DNA of 64,000 nt from Streptomyces sp. NBC_00414 (GTDB lineage: Bacteria; Actinomycetota; Actinomycetes; Streptomycetales; Streptomycetaceae): NCBI RefSeq assembly GCF_036038375.1, contig NZ_CP107935.1, forward strand, positions 868,001 to 932,000, read 5' to 3'. Below the pieces are notes generated by a model. It saw only the letters and a list, made by a program, of their open reading frames with translations, was not told the DNA's origin and searched no databases. A program made the position numbers and the translations under genes. Positions 49,304 to 59,156 of the stretch are shown piece by piece; position 1 is the stretch's first letter; each line of letters opens with the position of its first letter.

Positions 49304-50332
49304 TCAGACTCCTGCGAGTGCGGGCTCGGTCGCGGGCTGCCAGCCCAGGGCGGGTGCCACCTCGGTCGCGATGAGTTCGAGGGCGCGGACGGCGGTGTCG
49401 TGGTCGAGGACGGCGGGGTTGAACTGGGTGATCAGGTCGGTCGCGAGGGGCAGCACCTTCTCCTGCCGGAGTTCCGCGACGATCTCCTCGGTCGAGCCGT
49501 GGAAGCAGTGGAAGCGGCGCAACGCCTCTTCCGGAGTCAGGCCCTTGGGAAAGGCGCCGCTCTCGGCCATCCGCAGCGCCGCCCGGTGGACGTCGTCACC
49601 GATGTGCCGGAGCGCCGTGCGCCGGTCCTTCGCCGGGAACACGAAGCGGGACAGCCCGATCCGCGGGCGGCGGGGCCGGTCCCAGGCGTCCAGGTACGCG
49701 TCGGCCCAGGGCCGCTGTATCTCGTCGGTGGGTGCGTCGAACCCGTACGCCGCCCGGTTGAGGAGCAGGTTCGAGCCAACGGCGGCGGCATGTTGTGCGC
49801 CGGGCCCGCTGAAGACGCCCTGCCAGATCCGGTCGGAGAAGTCCCCGGGCTCGGGCTGGACGCGGAATCCGGGTGTACGTACCTCTTCGCCGGCCAGGGC
49901 GCTGCGCAGCACGCTGAGGTTCTCGGTGGTCAACTCGCGCTTGCGGGCGGGGTCCTGGCCGAACGCGGCGTACTCCACCTCGCTGTAGCCGCTGCCGACG
50001 CCGACCTCGACACGGCCGCCGCTGAGGGTGTCGACAACGGCGACATCCTCGGCGAGGCGGACCGGGTCCTCCAGCGGCAGGACCGTGATGGCCGTACCGA
50101 GGCGGATGCGTGTGGTCCTCGCCGCGGCGTGGGCGAGGAACGTCCAGGGCGAGGAGAGGCCGCCACCGCTGCCGGGGACATGGTGCTGGGCGACCCAGCC
50201 GACGTCGAAGCCGAGTTCGTCGGCGACGACGAAGAGTTCCTGGGCGTTGCGATAGGTCTGGGCCAGGTCGGTGCCCCGGCCCTGCACGTGGGTGAGGAAG
50301 CCGAGTCTGAAGCGCGGCGTCTGAGTGGTCAT
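49304..50332 (-). CDS. LLM-class FMN-dependent monooxygenase
   Basis: 342 residues with a luciferase-like TIM barrel. FRLGFLTHVQGR opens strand 1; GWVAQHHVPG, IRLGTAITVLPLEDPVRLAEDVA and GRVEVGVGSGYSEVEY follow, all typical of bacterial alkane/nitrogen-sulfur FMNH2-dependent monooxygenases. It uses reduced FMN, presumably from the reductase encoded two genes downstream. ATG 50332 is used; the longer frame is a repeat-rich artefact. Substrate is unknown. Confidence 0.9.
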   Translation of the reverse strand: MTTQTPRFRLGFLTHVQGRGTDLAQTYRNAQELFVVADELGFDVGWVAQHHVPGSGGGLSSPWTFLAHAAARTTRIRLGTAITVLPLEDPVRLAEDVAVVDTLSGGRVEVGVGSGYSEVEYAAFGQDPARKRELTTENLSVLRSALAGEEVRTPGFRVQPEPGDFSDRIWQGVFSGPGAQHAAAVGSNLLLNRAAYGFDAPTDEIQRPWADAYLDAWDRPRRPRIGLSRFVFPAKDRRTALRHIGDDVHRAALRMAESGAFPKGLTPEEALRRFHCFHGSTEEIVAELRQEKVLPLATDLITQFNPAVLDHDTAVRALELIATEVAPALGWQPATEPALAGV

Positions 50333-50384
50333 GGGGTGCTTGCCTTTCGAAGTCGCTCGCTGCGCCGTCGAGTTGCCGAAACGA

Positions 50385-52184
50385 TCACAATTCGGCTCCG
50401 TGCTCGACTCCGCGTATGGCTCCGTGTACGGCGCCGTGTCCGGCTCCGCCGACCGCGACCGGTCCCGGGGTGCCGGTGTCGGTCTCCTGGCTGCCACCGA
50501 CACCCAGCACCCGGTCGAGGACCGCGCCCGCGCCCGCGTCGGGAAGTTCCGTGCCGCGCCAGGCGACGTGCTGGTCGGGGCGTACGAGGACGTTGCCGGT
50601 GCCGTAGACCGCGCGTGCCTCGGGGTGGGTCAGGTGGATCACGGCGAAGGGCAGCGCGCGGGCGGCGGCCTCCGCGACGAAGGCCTCCTCCACGTCACGG
50701 TCCTCGGTGAGGACGAGCAGGGCGAGTGAGCCGCCGAGACGGTCGTGGAGTGTGCCGCCGTACGGGTCGACGTGTCCGTCGGGGGCGCGGTGGCCCGGTC
50801 GCGGGTCGTCCTCGTAGACGTCGGCGCGCCAGCGGGGTTCGGAGTCGAGCTGGCCGGGTTCGTACCAGATGGCGCTCGACGCGTCGTAGCGCTCGTCGAA
50901 GGTGACACCCGCCGCCGGGTTCCGGTCCTGACTCAGCCGTTCGCCGATCTCCTGTCGGCGCCGGGCGGCCTCGGGACCGAGGTCGGCGTCGTCGGGGATG
51001 CCGCCGCGGCGGATCTCGGCGAGGGTCGCCTGGGTGCGGCGGGCCCGCTGGAGGGAGTGGTCGGCGATCCGCCAGTTGTGTCTGCGGCGCTCCTCGTCGT
51101 AGGAGGTGAGCAGCGAGCGGGGCGCGTGACCTCCGATCACCGCGGCCAGTTTCCAGCCGAGGTTGACCACGTCTCCGAAGCCCTCGCCGAGGTTGCCGCC
51201 GGGTGTGCGCACATGGGCGGCGTCGCCGGCCAGCAGGACCCGGCCGCGGTGGAACGTCTCGGCGATGCGGGTGGCGTGGTAGAAGGTCGTCGCCGAGACC
51301 AGTTCGAGGTCCAGGTCGAACCCGAACGCGGCCCGGCCGATCTCCAGCAGTTCCTCCTCGGTGGGTTCGTGGGCCAGCGGGTACGGCCCGGCGTACACCC
51401 GCCATTCGCGGGTGCTCACGGCCGCGAGGAAGCCGGACGCCTTCTGGTTGACGACGATGTTGCTGCCGCTGGGCGCGGCTCCGACCCGGTCGCTGATGTC
51501 GCCGGTGCGGACGATGAGCCGCAGCCGCTTCTCGGTGGCGTGCTCGCCCTCGCGGTCGATACCGGCCAGCCGCCGGGTGGTGCTGCTCCCTCCGTCGGTG
51601 CCCAGTACGTAGGCGGCGCGGACGGTGCGGCGCTCGGCGGAGTCGACGCCGACGACCTCGGCTTCGATGCCGTCTGCGTGCTCGCGCAGCGCCCGGAGCT
51701 CCCAACCGCCCGCGACGCTCACGCCCTGCTCCCGCAGGCGGTCGAGGAAGACCTGCTGGAGCACGGTCTGCGGCCGTCGCAGGGCCTCCTCCGACGCGTA
51801 CGAGGTGGTGGTGGTCCGGGGACTGAACGAGGGGCGCGGCTGGGGGACCAGCTCGTGGCCGGCCAGGGAGGTGACCAGCCTGGTGCCCTGGTTCCACTCC
51901 GGTGGGTAGGTCCAGGCGTCCCGGATGCGCTGGAGCAGCCCCCAGCGGCGGAAGTGCTCCACCACGCGCGGGGTGTGTCCCATCGCCCCGGCCCGCACCA
52001 GTGTCGCGGTGCGGGCGCGGTCCACGACGGCGACGTGGAGACCGCGTCCGGCCAGCTCGACCGCCGCGGAGAGGCCGACGGGGCCCGCGCCGACGATCAG
52101 CACGTCCACCGTGTCCGGCGGGGTGGCGGCCGGGAACCGGACCGTGTGGACGTCGCGCCCGCCCGTCACCGACAGTTCGCTCAT
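50385..52184 (-). CDS. FAD-dependent aromatic-ring-type monooxygenase
   Basis: 599 residues of the PHBH-like flavin hydroxylase family. It has N-terminal GAGPVGLSAAVELAGRGL at about 32-49, a DG motif (VLGTDGGSSTTRRLAGI) and the FAD-ribityl motif LLAGDAAHVRTPGGNLGEGFGD. A C-terminal thioredoxin-like domain covers about 430-590, as in MhpA/RdmE-type enzymes. The last 30 residues are a Gly/His-rich tail. It starts 10 bp after the DszA-like gene. It could hydroxylate an aromatic product or an organosulfur substrate in the same pathway. Confidence 0.9.
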   Translation of the reverse strand: MSELSVTGGRDVHTVRFPAATPPDTVDVLIVGAGPVGLSAAVELAGRGLHVAVVDRARTATLVRAGAMGHTPRVVEHFRRWGLLQRIRDAWTYPPEWNQGTRLVTSLAGHELVPQPRPSFSPRTTTTSYASEEALRRPQTVLQQVFLDRLREQGVSVAGGWELRALREHADGIEAEVVGVDSAERRTVRAAYVLGTDGGSSTTRRLAGIDREGEHATEKRLRLIVRTGDISDRVGAAPSGSNIVVNQKASGFLAAVSTREWRVYAGPYPLAHEPTEEELLEIGRAAFGFDLDLELVSATTFYHATRIAETFHRGRVLLAGDAAHVRTPGGNLGEGFGDVVNLGWKLAAVIGGHAPRSLLTSYDEERRRHNWRIADHSLQRARRTQATLAEIRRGGIPDDADLGPEAARRRQEIGERLSQDRNPAAGVTFDERYDASSAIWYEPGQLDSEPRWRADVYEDDPRPGHRAPDGHVDPYGGTLHDRLGGSLALLVLTEDRDVEEAFVAEAAARALPFAVIHLTHPEARAVYGTGNVLVRPDQHVAWRGTELPDAGAGAVLDRVLGVGGSQETDTGTPGPVAVGGAGHGAVHGAIRGVEHGAEL

Positions 52185-52194
52185 GTCGCAGCCC

Positions 52195-53535
52195 TCAGTG
52201 GTCCGCGAGGCTGGGCTCGCGGGTGTTGCGGTTGGCGGGGACCGGCAGGCCGAGGTTGCCGCGCAGGGTGTCGGCCTCGTACTCGGTGCGGAACAGGCCG
52301 CGCTTCTGGAGGATCGGAACGACGCCGTCGACGAAGAGTTCCAGGTCGGCGTTGTTGCGGAAGGCGAGGTTGATGCCGTCGAAGGTGCCGGCGTCGAACC
52401 ACTTCTCGATGGTGTCGGCGACGGTGCCGGGCGCTCCGACGAACGGGGAGCGGCGGAACTCACTGACGGACTGGGCGACTTGACGCAGTGTCAGGTTCTC
52501 CGCCTTGGCCCGCTCGATCAGCTTGGCCGCGCCGGTGCGGCCGCCCTTCTCGGCGAGGTGCGCCACGTCCGGGAACGGTGCGTCCAGATCGTGTGCGCTG
52601 AAGTCGTACGCGCCGAAGGAGCGGCCCAGGAGCGCGAGGTTGCCCTTGAAGTCGTTGTCCTCCTCGAAGATCTCCCGCTCGCGGCGCTCGGCGGCCTCGT
52701 CGGTGGCGGCGACGATCGGCCCGCCGTGGATGAAGATCTTGATGTGCTCGGGGTCGCGGCCGTACGAGGCGGTGCGCTTCTTGATGTCGGCGTAGTAGTC
52801 CCGCGCTTGCTGGAGTGAGCCACCCGGCGCGTAGATGCCTTCGGCGACCTGGGCGGCGAGGTCGCGGCCCTCCTCGGAGACGCCGGCCTGGAAGATGACC
52901 GGCTGGCCCTGCGGCGAACGGGAGAGGTTGAGCGGCCCGGCGACCTTGAAGTGCTCGCCCTCGTGGTTGAGTTCGTGCAGCTTGGCGGGGTCGAGGAAGA
53001 CATCCCGCTCGACGTCGGCGGGGAACGCGTCGTCCTCGTAGGAGTCCCACAGACCGCGGGCGACCTGGACGAACTCCAGGGCCCGGCCGTAGCGGGTGGC
53101 GTAGTCGAGGTGCTCGTCGAGCCCGTAGTTCCGGGACGTGCCGGTGTCGAAGCTGGTCACGACGTTCCAGCCGGCCCGGCCGCCGCTGATGTGGTCGAGG
53201 GAGGCGAACCGGCGGGCGAGGTTGAACGGCGAGTTGTACGTCGAGCTGGCCGTGCCGACCAGGCCGATGTGCCGGGTGTGGGTGGCGACCGCCGACAGCA
53301 GGGTCAGCGGTTCGAGCCGGTTCAGGTAGTGCGACGGGTAGGTGGAGTTGATGAACTGGCTGTCGACGACGAACAGCGCGTCGAAGAGGGCGTGTTCGGC
53401 CGCCTGGGCCTGCTTTATGTAGTAGTTGATGTCGATGCTGGCGTTCTTCGCGACACTCGGGTCCTTCCAGAGACCGTGCTGGCCGGGGCCGCCGACGCCG
53501 TAGGGATGCAGCGCGAGGTGGATCGTGCGGGACAT
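52195..53535 (-). CDS. NtaA/SnaA/DszA-family FMN-dependent monooxygenase
   Basis: 446 residues. The NtaA/DszA signature starts IHLALHPYGVGGPGQHGLWK. Also seen are YYIKQAQAAEHALFDALFVVD, SGGRAGWNVVTS and NYGLDEHLDYATRYGRALEFV, all of this family. Members are two-component FMNH2-dependent enzymes that break C-S or C-N bonds (dibenzothiophene sulfone, nitrilotriacetate, EDTA). ATG 53535 follows AGAGGA. It is the first catabolic gene after the importer. With the FMN reductase at the operon end and the sulfur-type leader upstream, a sulfur-containing substrate is likely. Confidence 0.93.
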   Translation of the reverse strand: MSRTIHLALHPYGVGGPGQHGLWKDPSVAKNASIDINYYIKQAQAAEHALFDALFVVDSQFINSTYPSHYLNRLEPLTLLSAVATHTRHIGLVGTASSTYNSPFNLARRFASLDHISGGRAGWNVVTSFDTGTSRNYGLDEHLDYATRYGRALEFVQVARGLWDSYEDDAFPADVERDVFLDPAKLHELNHEGEHFKVAGPLNLSRSPQGQPVIFQAGVSEEGRDLAAQVAEGIYAPGGSLQQARDYYADIKKRTASYGRDPEHIKIFIHGGPIVAATDEAAERREREIFEEDNDFKGNLALLGRSFGAYDFSAHDLDAPFPDVAHLAEKGGRTGAAKLIERAKAENLTLRQVAQSVSEFRRSPFVGAPGTVADTIEKWFDAGTFDGINLAFRNNADLELFVDGVVPILQKRGLFRTEYEADTLRGNLGLPVPANRNTREPSLADH

Positions 53536-53626
53536 GCGGATTCCTCTCGGTGGAGCAGAAGTTGACGAGTTCAGGGGTTCAGGGGTTCGCCGGAGCACTC
53601 AGGCGTGCGTTCTCGGGCGTGCGTTC

Positions 53627-54496
53627 TCAGGCGTGCAACAGGGCACGCAGGCGGTCGCGTTCGGCCCGGTCGGCCGATGCCGTCCGCAGGGTGGGCGCGG
53701 AGCCGACGAGCAGGCGGGTGTAGACGTGCCGGGGATCGGTGATGACGTCACGGGCGGCGCCGACCTCGACGAGTTCGCCCTGGTAGAGCACGGCGATGCG
53801 GTCGGCGATCCCGGCGACGGACCCCAGGTCGTGGGAGATGAAGACGAGGGCCACGCCCGCGGCGCGCAGGTCCTTGAGGATCTGCAGGATCTGCACGCGG
53901 TTGGCGGAGTCGAGGGCGCTGACCGGCTCGTCGAGGATGATCAGCTTCGGCTCGGTGACCAGCGCCCGGGCCACCGCGACCCGCTGGCGCTGGCCGCCGG
54001 ACAGCTCCCCCGGCAGCCGGTCGAGCAGTTCCTCGGAGAGCTGGACGCGGGCGAGGAACGTACGGGCCCGGTCGCCCGCCTCCTGCCGTGGGACGCCCTG
54101 GACGAGCAATGGCTCGATGAGGGACTCCTCGACTGTGAGATCGGGGTCGAGGCTGCGCAGCGGGTCCTGGAAGACGTACTGGACGACACCGCGGCGGCGC
54201 AGGCCGCGCCACTGACGGCTGCCGTACGCCCCGACGTCCTCGCCGCCGATGACGATCCGGCCCGCGGAGGCGCGCACGAGACCCAGGACGGTGCGGGCGA
54301 AGGTGGACTTGCCCGATCCCGTCTCGCCGATGATGCCGACGGTTTCACCGGGCGCGACGCTCAGTGAGACGTCGTGCAGGGCGCGGCGGCGCTGTCGGCG
54401 CGGTCCGTAGTGCACTTCGAGCCCGGTGACCTCCAGGACCGCACTCTCGTCCGCCGTGGCGTCGGTGGGCTGTTCCCGCACGTGTTCGGTGGTCAC
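53627..54496 (-). CDS. Opp/Dpp-type ABC importer ATPase (OppF-like)
   Basis: 289 residues with Walker A GETGSGKST, signature LSGGQRQR, Walker B LIILDEPVSALD and H-loop FISHDLGSVA. The C-terminal Cys cluster of many OppF proteins is not present. GTG 54496 overlaps the stop of the preceding ATPase gene by 4 bp (GTGA). It pairs with that OppD-like ATPase to drive the dipeptide-type permeases. The following DszA-like gene begins 91 bp downstream. Confidence 0.92.
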   Translation of the reverse strand: MTTEHVREQPTDATADESAVLEVTGLEVHYGPRRQRRRALHDVSLSVAPGETVGIIGETGSGKSTFARTVLGLVRASAGRIVIGGEDVGAYGSRQWRGLRRRGVVQYVFQDPLRSLDPDLTVEESLIEPLLVQGVPRQEAGDRARTFLARVQLSEELLDRLPGELSGGQRQRVAVARALVTEPKLIILDEPVSALDSANRVQILQILKDLRAAGVALVFISHDLGSVAGIADRIAVLYQGELVEVGAARDVITDPRHVYTRLLVGSAPTLRTASADRAERDRLRALLHA

Positions 54497-55419
54497 GATG
54501 TCTCCTGGGGCGTGAGGAACTTCTCCAGGCCGTAGCTCTCGTGTTCGGCGATGAGCAGCCGGGTGTACTCGTGGCGGGGGTGGTGGAGCACCTCGCTCGT
54601 CGTGCCCTGTTCCACCACCTCGCCCTCGCGCATGACGAGGACCTCGTCGCACAGCTGGGCGACGACGGCCAGGTCGTGGGAGACGACCACCAGGGCGAGA
54701 CCGGCGCTTTCGCGCAGTTCGGCGAGCAGGTCGAGGATCTCGGCCTGGACCGTGACGTCGAGCGCGGTCGTCGCCTCGTCGGCGATGAGGATCCGCGGGT
54801 CGGCGGCGATCGCGGCGGCGATCAGGACCCGCTGGAGCATGCCGCCCGAGAGCTCGTGGGTGTACTGGCCGTAGACCAGCTCCGGATCGCGCAGCTGGAC
54901 GGCCTGGAGCAGTTCGACGGCACGGTGACGTGCTGCGCGCCGCTTCAGACCCGTCTTGACCCGGACGACCTCGGCGATCTGCGCGCCCACCCGGATCGAG
55001 GGGTTGAGGTAGGACGCCGGGTCCTGGAAGACCGCGCTGATCGTGGCGCCGCGCAGGGCCGTCCACTGCTGGGGTGTCAGGGTCGCGATGTCGGTGCCGG
55101 CGATCTCGATGGACCCGGCGGTGACCTCGAAGTGCGGAGGCAGGATGCCCAGCGTGGCGCGGCAGGTGAGGGTCTTGCCGCTGCCGGACTCGCCGACGAT
55201 GCCGACCGTCTTCCCCGGGGTGAGTTCGAAGCTCACCCCGTGCACGATCTCGCGGTCGGTGACCTGGTCACTGATGCGTACCTCGCGCACGGCGAGCACG
55301 GGTGCGGCCGTCGCGACAGCCGTACGGGACTCGGTGCCGGGCCCGTCGTGAGGCCTGGTGCCGGGCTTGGTGGCACTCAGGGTGGTGCCGGGGGCGGCCT
55401 TCTCGGACAGCGTGGTCAT
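54493..55419 (-). CDS. Opp/Dpp-type ABC importer ATPase (OppD-like)
   Basis: 308 residues. After a Thr/Pro-rich 40-residue lead come Walker A GESGSGKT, signature LSGGMLQR (with Met, as in OppD), Walker B ILIADEATTALDV and H-loop VVSHDLAVVA. ATG 55419 overlaps the stop of the upstream permease by one base (TGATG). In this class the two ATPases form a heterodimer that powers uptake of peptides, nickel or larger organic solutes. Confidence 0.93.
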   Translation of the reverse strand: MTTLSEKAAPGTTLSATKPGTRPHDGPGTESRTAVATAAPVLAVREVRISDQVTDREIVHGVSFELTPGKTVGIVGESGSGKTLTCRATLGILPPHFEVTAGSIEIAGTDIATLTPQQWTALRGATISAVFQDPASYLNPSIRVGAQIAEVVRVKTGLKRRAARHRAVELLQAVQLRDPELVYGQYTHELSGGMLQRVLIAAAIAADPRILIADEATTALDVTVQAEILDLLAELRESAGLALVVVSHDLAVVAQLCDEVLVMREGEVVEQGTTSEVLHHPRHEYTRLLIAEHESYGLEKFLTPQETS

Positions 55420-56312
55420 CACGCACCTCCGGTGGATACGGGGTCGGTCTTGTCGAGGCGATTGGCGCGGGCCTTGCGGGTGTTGACGAAGGCCCGGCCC
55501 GCTTCGCCGGAGACGTCGCGGATCGCGTCGGCGAGCAGGTTGCTGGCCCAGACGGTGATCATGATCAGCACCGCGGGGGCGAGCGGCGCCCACGGCTGGT
55601 AGCTGAGGTAGCCGAGGTCGGAGGCGAGCAGGCCGCCCCAGGTGGGCGCGGGCGGCTGGACGCCGATGCCGAGGAAGGTCAGGCTGGAGACGATGATGAA
55701 GCCGACGCCGATGGTCTGGGCGAGCGCGACGGCGATCGGAGGCAGCACCTTGACCCAGACATGGCGGCGGACGATCCAGCCGACCGAGGCACCCGAGATG
55801 AGCGCGGCCTCCACGTACGGGGAGCGGGCGACGGCCAGGGTGGCGGCGCGGGACACCCGGTAGAAGAGCGGGGAGACCAACGCGCCGGTGACGAGCATGG
55901 CTTGGGTGATGCCGTTGCCGAGCAGCGCGATGACGGCGACCGCGAACAGCAGGAACGGCAGGGCCACCAGCGTGTCGGCCAGCCGCAGGGTGATCCATTC
56001 GAAGGTGCGGCCGAGGTAGACCGACAGGATGCCCGGGATCGCGCCGACGACCAGTGCCATCAGGGCCACTTCGAGGGAGCCGAGCACGCTGACACGGGAG
56101 CCGTCCAGGAGTCGGCTGAAGGTGTCCCGGCCGAGGTAGTCGGTGCCGAGCCAGTGGGATCCCGAGGCCGCGGCGAGGGTGTTGTCGCTGGTGGCGAGGG
56201 GGTTCTGCGGGGCGAGCAGCGGGCCGAGGACGGCCAGCAGCGCGATCGCGGCGAGGACGGCCACGGCGATCCGGCCGGATGTCAGGGTGAGGACGCGGCG
56301 CACCATGGTCAT
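55419..56312 (-). CDS. Opp/Dpp-type ABC importer permease (OppC-like)
   Basis: 297 residues with six transmembrane helices. It begins with the OppC N-terminal stretch (RIAVAVLAAIALLAVLGPLLAP) and the conserved HWLGTDYLGRDTFSRLLDGSRVS. The coupling-helix region is SPYVEAALISGASVGWIV. ATG 56312 overlaps the OppB-like stop (ATGA). A C-terminal cytoplasmic tail of about 20 residues follows the last helix. Confidence 0.93.
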   Translation of the reverse strand: MTMVRRVLTLTSGRIAVAVLAAIALLAVLGPLLAPQNPLATSDNTLAAASGSHWLGTDYLGRDTFSRLLDGSRVSVLGSLEVALMALVVGAIPGILSVYLGRTFEWITLRLADTLVALPFLLFAVAVIALLGNGITQAMLVTGALVSPLFYRVSRAATLAVARSPYVEAALISGASVGWIVRRHVWVKVLPPIAVALAQTIGVGFIIVSSLTFLGIGVQPPAPTWGGLLASDLGYLSYQPWAPLAPAVLIMITVWASNLLADAIRDVSGEAGRAFVNTRKARANRLDKTDPVSTGGA

Positions 56313-57337
56313 ACCCCCCGCTGGGATGCCGGCGTGACACGTGCCAGCACCAGGTTGACGATCAGGTTGAAGAGGACGACCAGGACGATCGACACCACGA
56401 GGACGCCCTGCACGGCCGGTACGTCGCCGGCCTGGGCGGAGTCGTTGGCGAACCTGCCGAAGCCCTGGAGGCCGAAGATCCACTCGGTGACGACGGAGGC
56501 GCCGACGAGTGCGGGGAACTTCAGGCCGAGGGTGGCGAGGGCCGGCCCGATGCCGTTGCGGAGCACATGGCTCAGGAAGATCCGACGGGGACTCAGACCC
56601 CGTACCACCGCGCCCGTCACGTAGTTCTCCCGGTAGGCCGCGACGAGACTGCCGCGGAGCTGGCGGGCCACGTCCGCGACGACGTCGAAGCTGAGCGCGA
56701 GCGCCGGGAGCGTGATGTGCGCGAGCCAGGGGCCGAACCCCTGTTCCGCCGGGATGTATCCGGCGGAGGGGAACAGGTGGAGCCCGACGGCGAAGACCGC
56801 GACCAGCACGATGCCGACGACGAACGCGGGCATCACCGAGATCAGGGTGACGAAGCCCGTGATGGCACGGTCGATCCAGGTGGTGCGCTTCAGCGCGGCG
56901 ACCGTACCGAGGACGAATCCGAGGACCACGCCGATGATCAGCGCGAACGTCGCGACGGACAGGCTCACTCCCAGGCCCAGGCCGATGAGTGTGGAGATGT
57001 CGGCGCCGTTGGTCCAGCTGGTGCCGAGCTGTCCGTGCAGGACACCGGTGAACCAGTCCCAGTACTGGACCAGGAAGGGCCGGTCGAGACCCCACTGGGC
57101 CTCGACCCGTGCGATCGCCTCGGGTGTCGCCTCCTCGCCCAACTGGATCCGTGCCGGGCTGAGTCCGCTCATCGACCGCAGCGCGAAGGTCACGAACGTC
57201 GCGACCAGGAAGACGGGCACGAAGATCGCGACCGACCGGGCCAGGGTGACCAGGAGGCGGCCGAGCGTGTGCCGCACCCTGGTCACGACGACCCCGCGAC
57301 GGCGGGCAGGCGGGGCCTGTTCCGCGGTCGTCGTCAT
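56309..57337 (-). CDS. Opp/Dpp-type ABC importer permease (OppB-like)
   Basis: 342 residues with six transmembrane helices. The OppB hallmarks are VPVFLVATFVTFALRSMSG, LGLDRPFLVQYWDW-like QWGLDRPFLVQYWDWF, GQLGTSW, and the EAA-like coupling region YRENYVTGAVVRGLSPRRI. It forms the membrane channel with the OppC-like protein. The gene lies 89 bp downstream of the binding-protein gene in the same operon. Confidence 0.93.
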   Translation of the reverse strand: MTTTAEQAPPARRRGVVVTRVRHTLGRLLVTLARSVAIFVPVFLVATFVTFALRSMSGLSPARIQLGEEATPEAIARVEAQWGLDRPFLVQYWDWFTGVLHGQLGTSWTNGADISTLIGLGLGVSLSVATFALIIGVVLGFVLGTVAALKRTTWIDRAITGFVTLISVMPAFVVGIVLVAVFAVGLHLFPSAGYIPAEQGFGPWLAHITLPALALSFDVVADVARQLRGSLVAAYRENYVTGAVVRGLSPRRIFLSHVLRNGIGPALATLGLKFPALVGASVVTEWIFGLQGFGRFANDSAQAGDVPAVQGVLVVSIVLVVLFNLIVNLVLARVTPASQRGV

Positions 57338-57426
57338 GGGGTTGCCCCTCTCTGTGTGGTGGGTTGTGCAGTGAGTTCTGTACGGGCGTTCTGTACGGGA
57401 GTTCCGCGGTCGGGGTGGGGCGGGTG

Positions 57427-59001
57427 TCAGTTGGCGCCGTCGATGGTCACGCCGGTCCAGTCGATGTGGGCCGGGTTCTTCGGCAGGTCCGAGATCGACT
57501 TGCTCTTGGCGATGAGGTTCGGCTGGGAGTAGGTGAAGACCAGCGCCTTGCTCTCAAGGCCCGCCCGGGTCGCCGCCTGGAGCACCTTCGTGTAGTCGGG
57601 GGCGTCCAGCGGGGTCTCGCGCACCTTGGCGATGGCGGCCTCGAAGCCGTCCGGCTCGTAGGGCGTGCTCAGGTTCAGCGGGCCGTTGGGGCCGAAGTGG
57701 GCGGTGAGGGTCTGCGCCGCGGAGTCACGGCCGGTGGTCCCGTACAGCGAGAACGTCAGGTCCTTGGCGAAGAACGGGGTGGCCCAGTTCTTGTCGATCT
57801 TGATGGTGACCTTGATGCCGACCTTGGCCAGCTGCGACTGGACGATCTCCGCCTGGGGGTCCTCCGCGGGGATGACCAGGTTCAGCTTGATGTCGCCCCA
57901 CTTGTATCCCGCGTCGGCGAGGAGCTTCTTCGACTTCGCCGGGTCGTACGGGTAGGCGTCCTCCGACTCGGGGTCGTAGGCCTCGTATCCCTTCGGGAAC
58001 GGCTGGTCGGTCACCTCGCCGTAGCCGAAGGTCAGCTTGTCGACGAACTCCTTGCGGTTGACCGCGTGGCGTACGGCGTCGACGACCTTGTCGTTGTCGA
58101 AGGGTGCCTTGTTGACGTTGAGGCTGAGGTTGGAGGCGTTGAAGCCCGGCTGTACGAAGACGTCCAGGCCGGCCTTCTTGGCGGCGGACGCCTGACTCGG
58201 GTCCAGGTCGGCGAAGTTGTAGACGCCGGTCTGCAGTCCGGAGACGACGGTGGAGGCGTCGGGTGCGGAGGTCAGCTCGACGTTGTCGATGTGGATGTTC
58301 TTCGCGTCCCAGTAGTCCGGGTTCTTCTTCAGGAGCGCCTTGGTGCCCGGGATCACCTGGGTGACGACGAACGGGCCCGCGCCGACCGGGTTCTGGTCCA
58401 GCTTCTCGGGGTTCTTCGCCGCCTTGGGGCTGGCGATCTGCAGCACGCGCTGACCGAGCAACTGGGGTATCTGGTAGTCGACCTGGGTGAGGTGCAGGAC
58501 CGCGTCCAGGCCGTCGGCGTCCACCGACTTGATGGAGGTCAGGTCGCCGAAGAGCGCCGAGTTCTTCTGCTTCTGCGCCCGCTCGATGGCCGCCTTGACC
58601 GCGGCGGCGTCGACCGGCTCGCCGTCGCTGAACTTCAGGCCGGAGCGCAGGCGGAAGGTGATCTCGTCACCCTTGTCGTTGTACTCCCAGCTCTTGGCGA
58701 GGTCGGGAACGGCCTTGCCGCTCTCGTCCGTCCGGGTCAACGAGGCGTAGGCGAGGGCGAGTTCACGGAACTGCGCGCCGCTGCCCCCGACGACCGGGTC
58801 CCAGTGGGTCGGGAAGTACGAGGAGGTCCACTTCAGCGTGGAGCCGCCGCCCGACGCGGCGGAGTCACCGCCGCAGGCGCTCAGCACGGGAGTGAGCACG
58901 GCGACGAAGGCGGTTCCGAGGGCTGCGGCCCGCAGGCGGCCTGCACCTCTGGACGAACGGCGGTCCGGTCCGGGGCGGCGGGTGATGAGGTGAGCGGGCA
59001 T
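57427..59001 (-). CDS. Opp/Dpp-type ABC substrate-binding lipoprotein (SBP_bac_5)
   Basis: 524 residues. The signal peptide has lipobox LSAC (Cys about residue 41), followed by a Gly/Ser linker. The large SBP_bac_5 fold shows LAYASLTRTDESGKAVPDLAKSWE at its start and SGLKFSDGEPVDAAAVKAAIER, the typical peptide/nickel-binding layout. ATG 59001 follows AGGA at a suitable distance. It is the first structural gene of the sulfur-type operon. A 360-bp leader separates it from the 27-codon leader ORF. Confidence 0.93.
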   Translation of the reverse strand: MPAHLITRRPGPDRRSSRGAGRLRAAALGTAFVAVLTPVLSACGGDSAASGGGSTLKWTSSYFPTHWDPVVGGSGAQFRELALAYASLTRTDESGKAVPDLAKSWEYNDKGDEITFRLRSGLKFSDGEPVDAAAVKAAIERAQKQKNSALFGDLTSIKSVDADGLDAVLHLTQVDYQIPQLLGQRVLQIASPKAAKNPEKLDQNPVGAGPFVVTQVIPGTKALLKKNPDYWDAKNIHIDNVELTSAPDASTVVSGLQTGVYNFADLDPSQASAAKKAGLDVFVQPGFNASNLSLNVNKAPFDNDKVVDAVRHAVNRKEFVDKLTFGYGEVTDQPFPKGYEAYDPESEDAYPYDPAKSKKLLADAGYKWGDIKLNLVIPAEDPQAEIVQSQLAKVGIKVTIKIDKNWATPFFAKDLTFSLYGTTGRDSAAQTLTAHFGPNGPLNLSTPYEPDGFEAAIAKVRETPLDAPDYTKVLQAATRAGLESKALVFTYSQPNLIAKSKSISDLPKNPAHIDWTGVTIDGAN

Positions 59002-59128
59002 CTCGTTCTTCCTGTGGCGGGCTCCGGCCGGAGCCGGGGCAGCTGGAGCAAGGCAGAAGGACCGGCCCCTCCCCGTACGGAACGTCGACTCGGCCACGGA
59101 CGGGCTGCACGGACATGCCGGGCAAAGT

Positions 59129-59156
59129 GCCGGCGCGCACTCGGGGCGCGGCCGGC
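59129..59156 (-). promoter_or_regulatory. Hairpin in the leader between the leader ORF and the binding-protein gene (possible attenuator)
   Basis: GCCGGCGCGC (59129-59138) pairs with GCGCGGCCGGC (59146-59156) apart from one bulge. It is the strongest stem I see in the 360-bp stretch 59002-59361, which otherwise has no gene or motif I can support. Its place between a putative leader peptide and the first gene fits an attenuation system. Whether it terminates transcription is not shown by sequence. Confidence 0.35.
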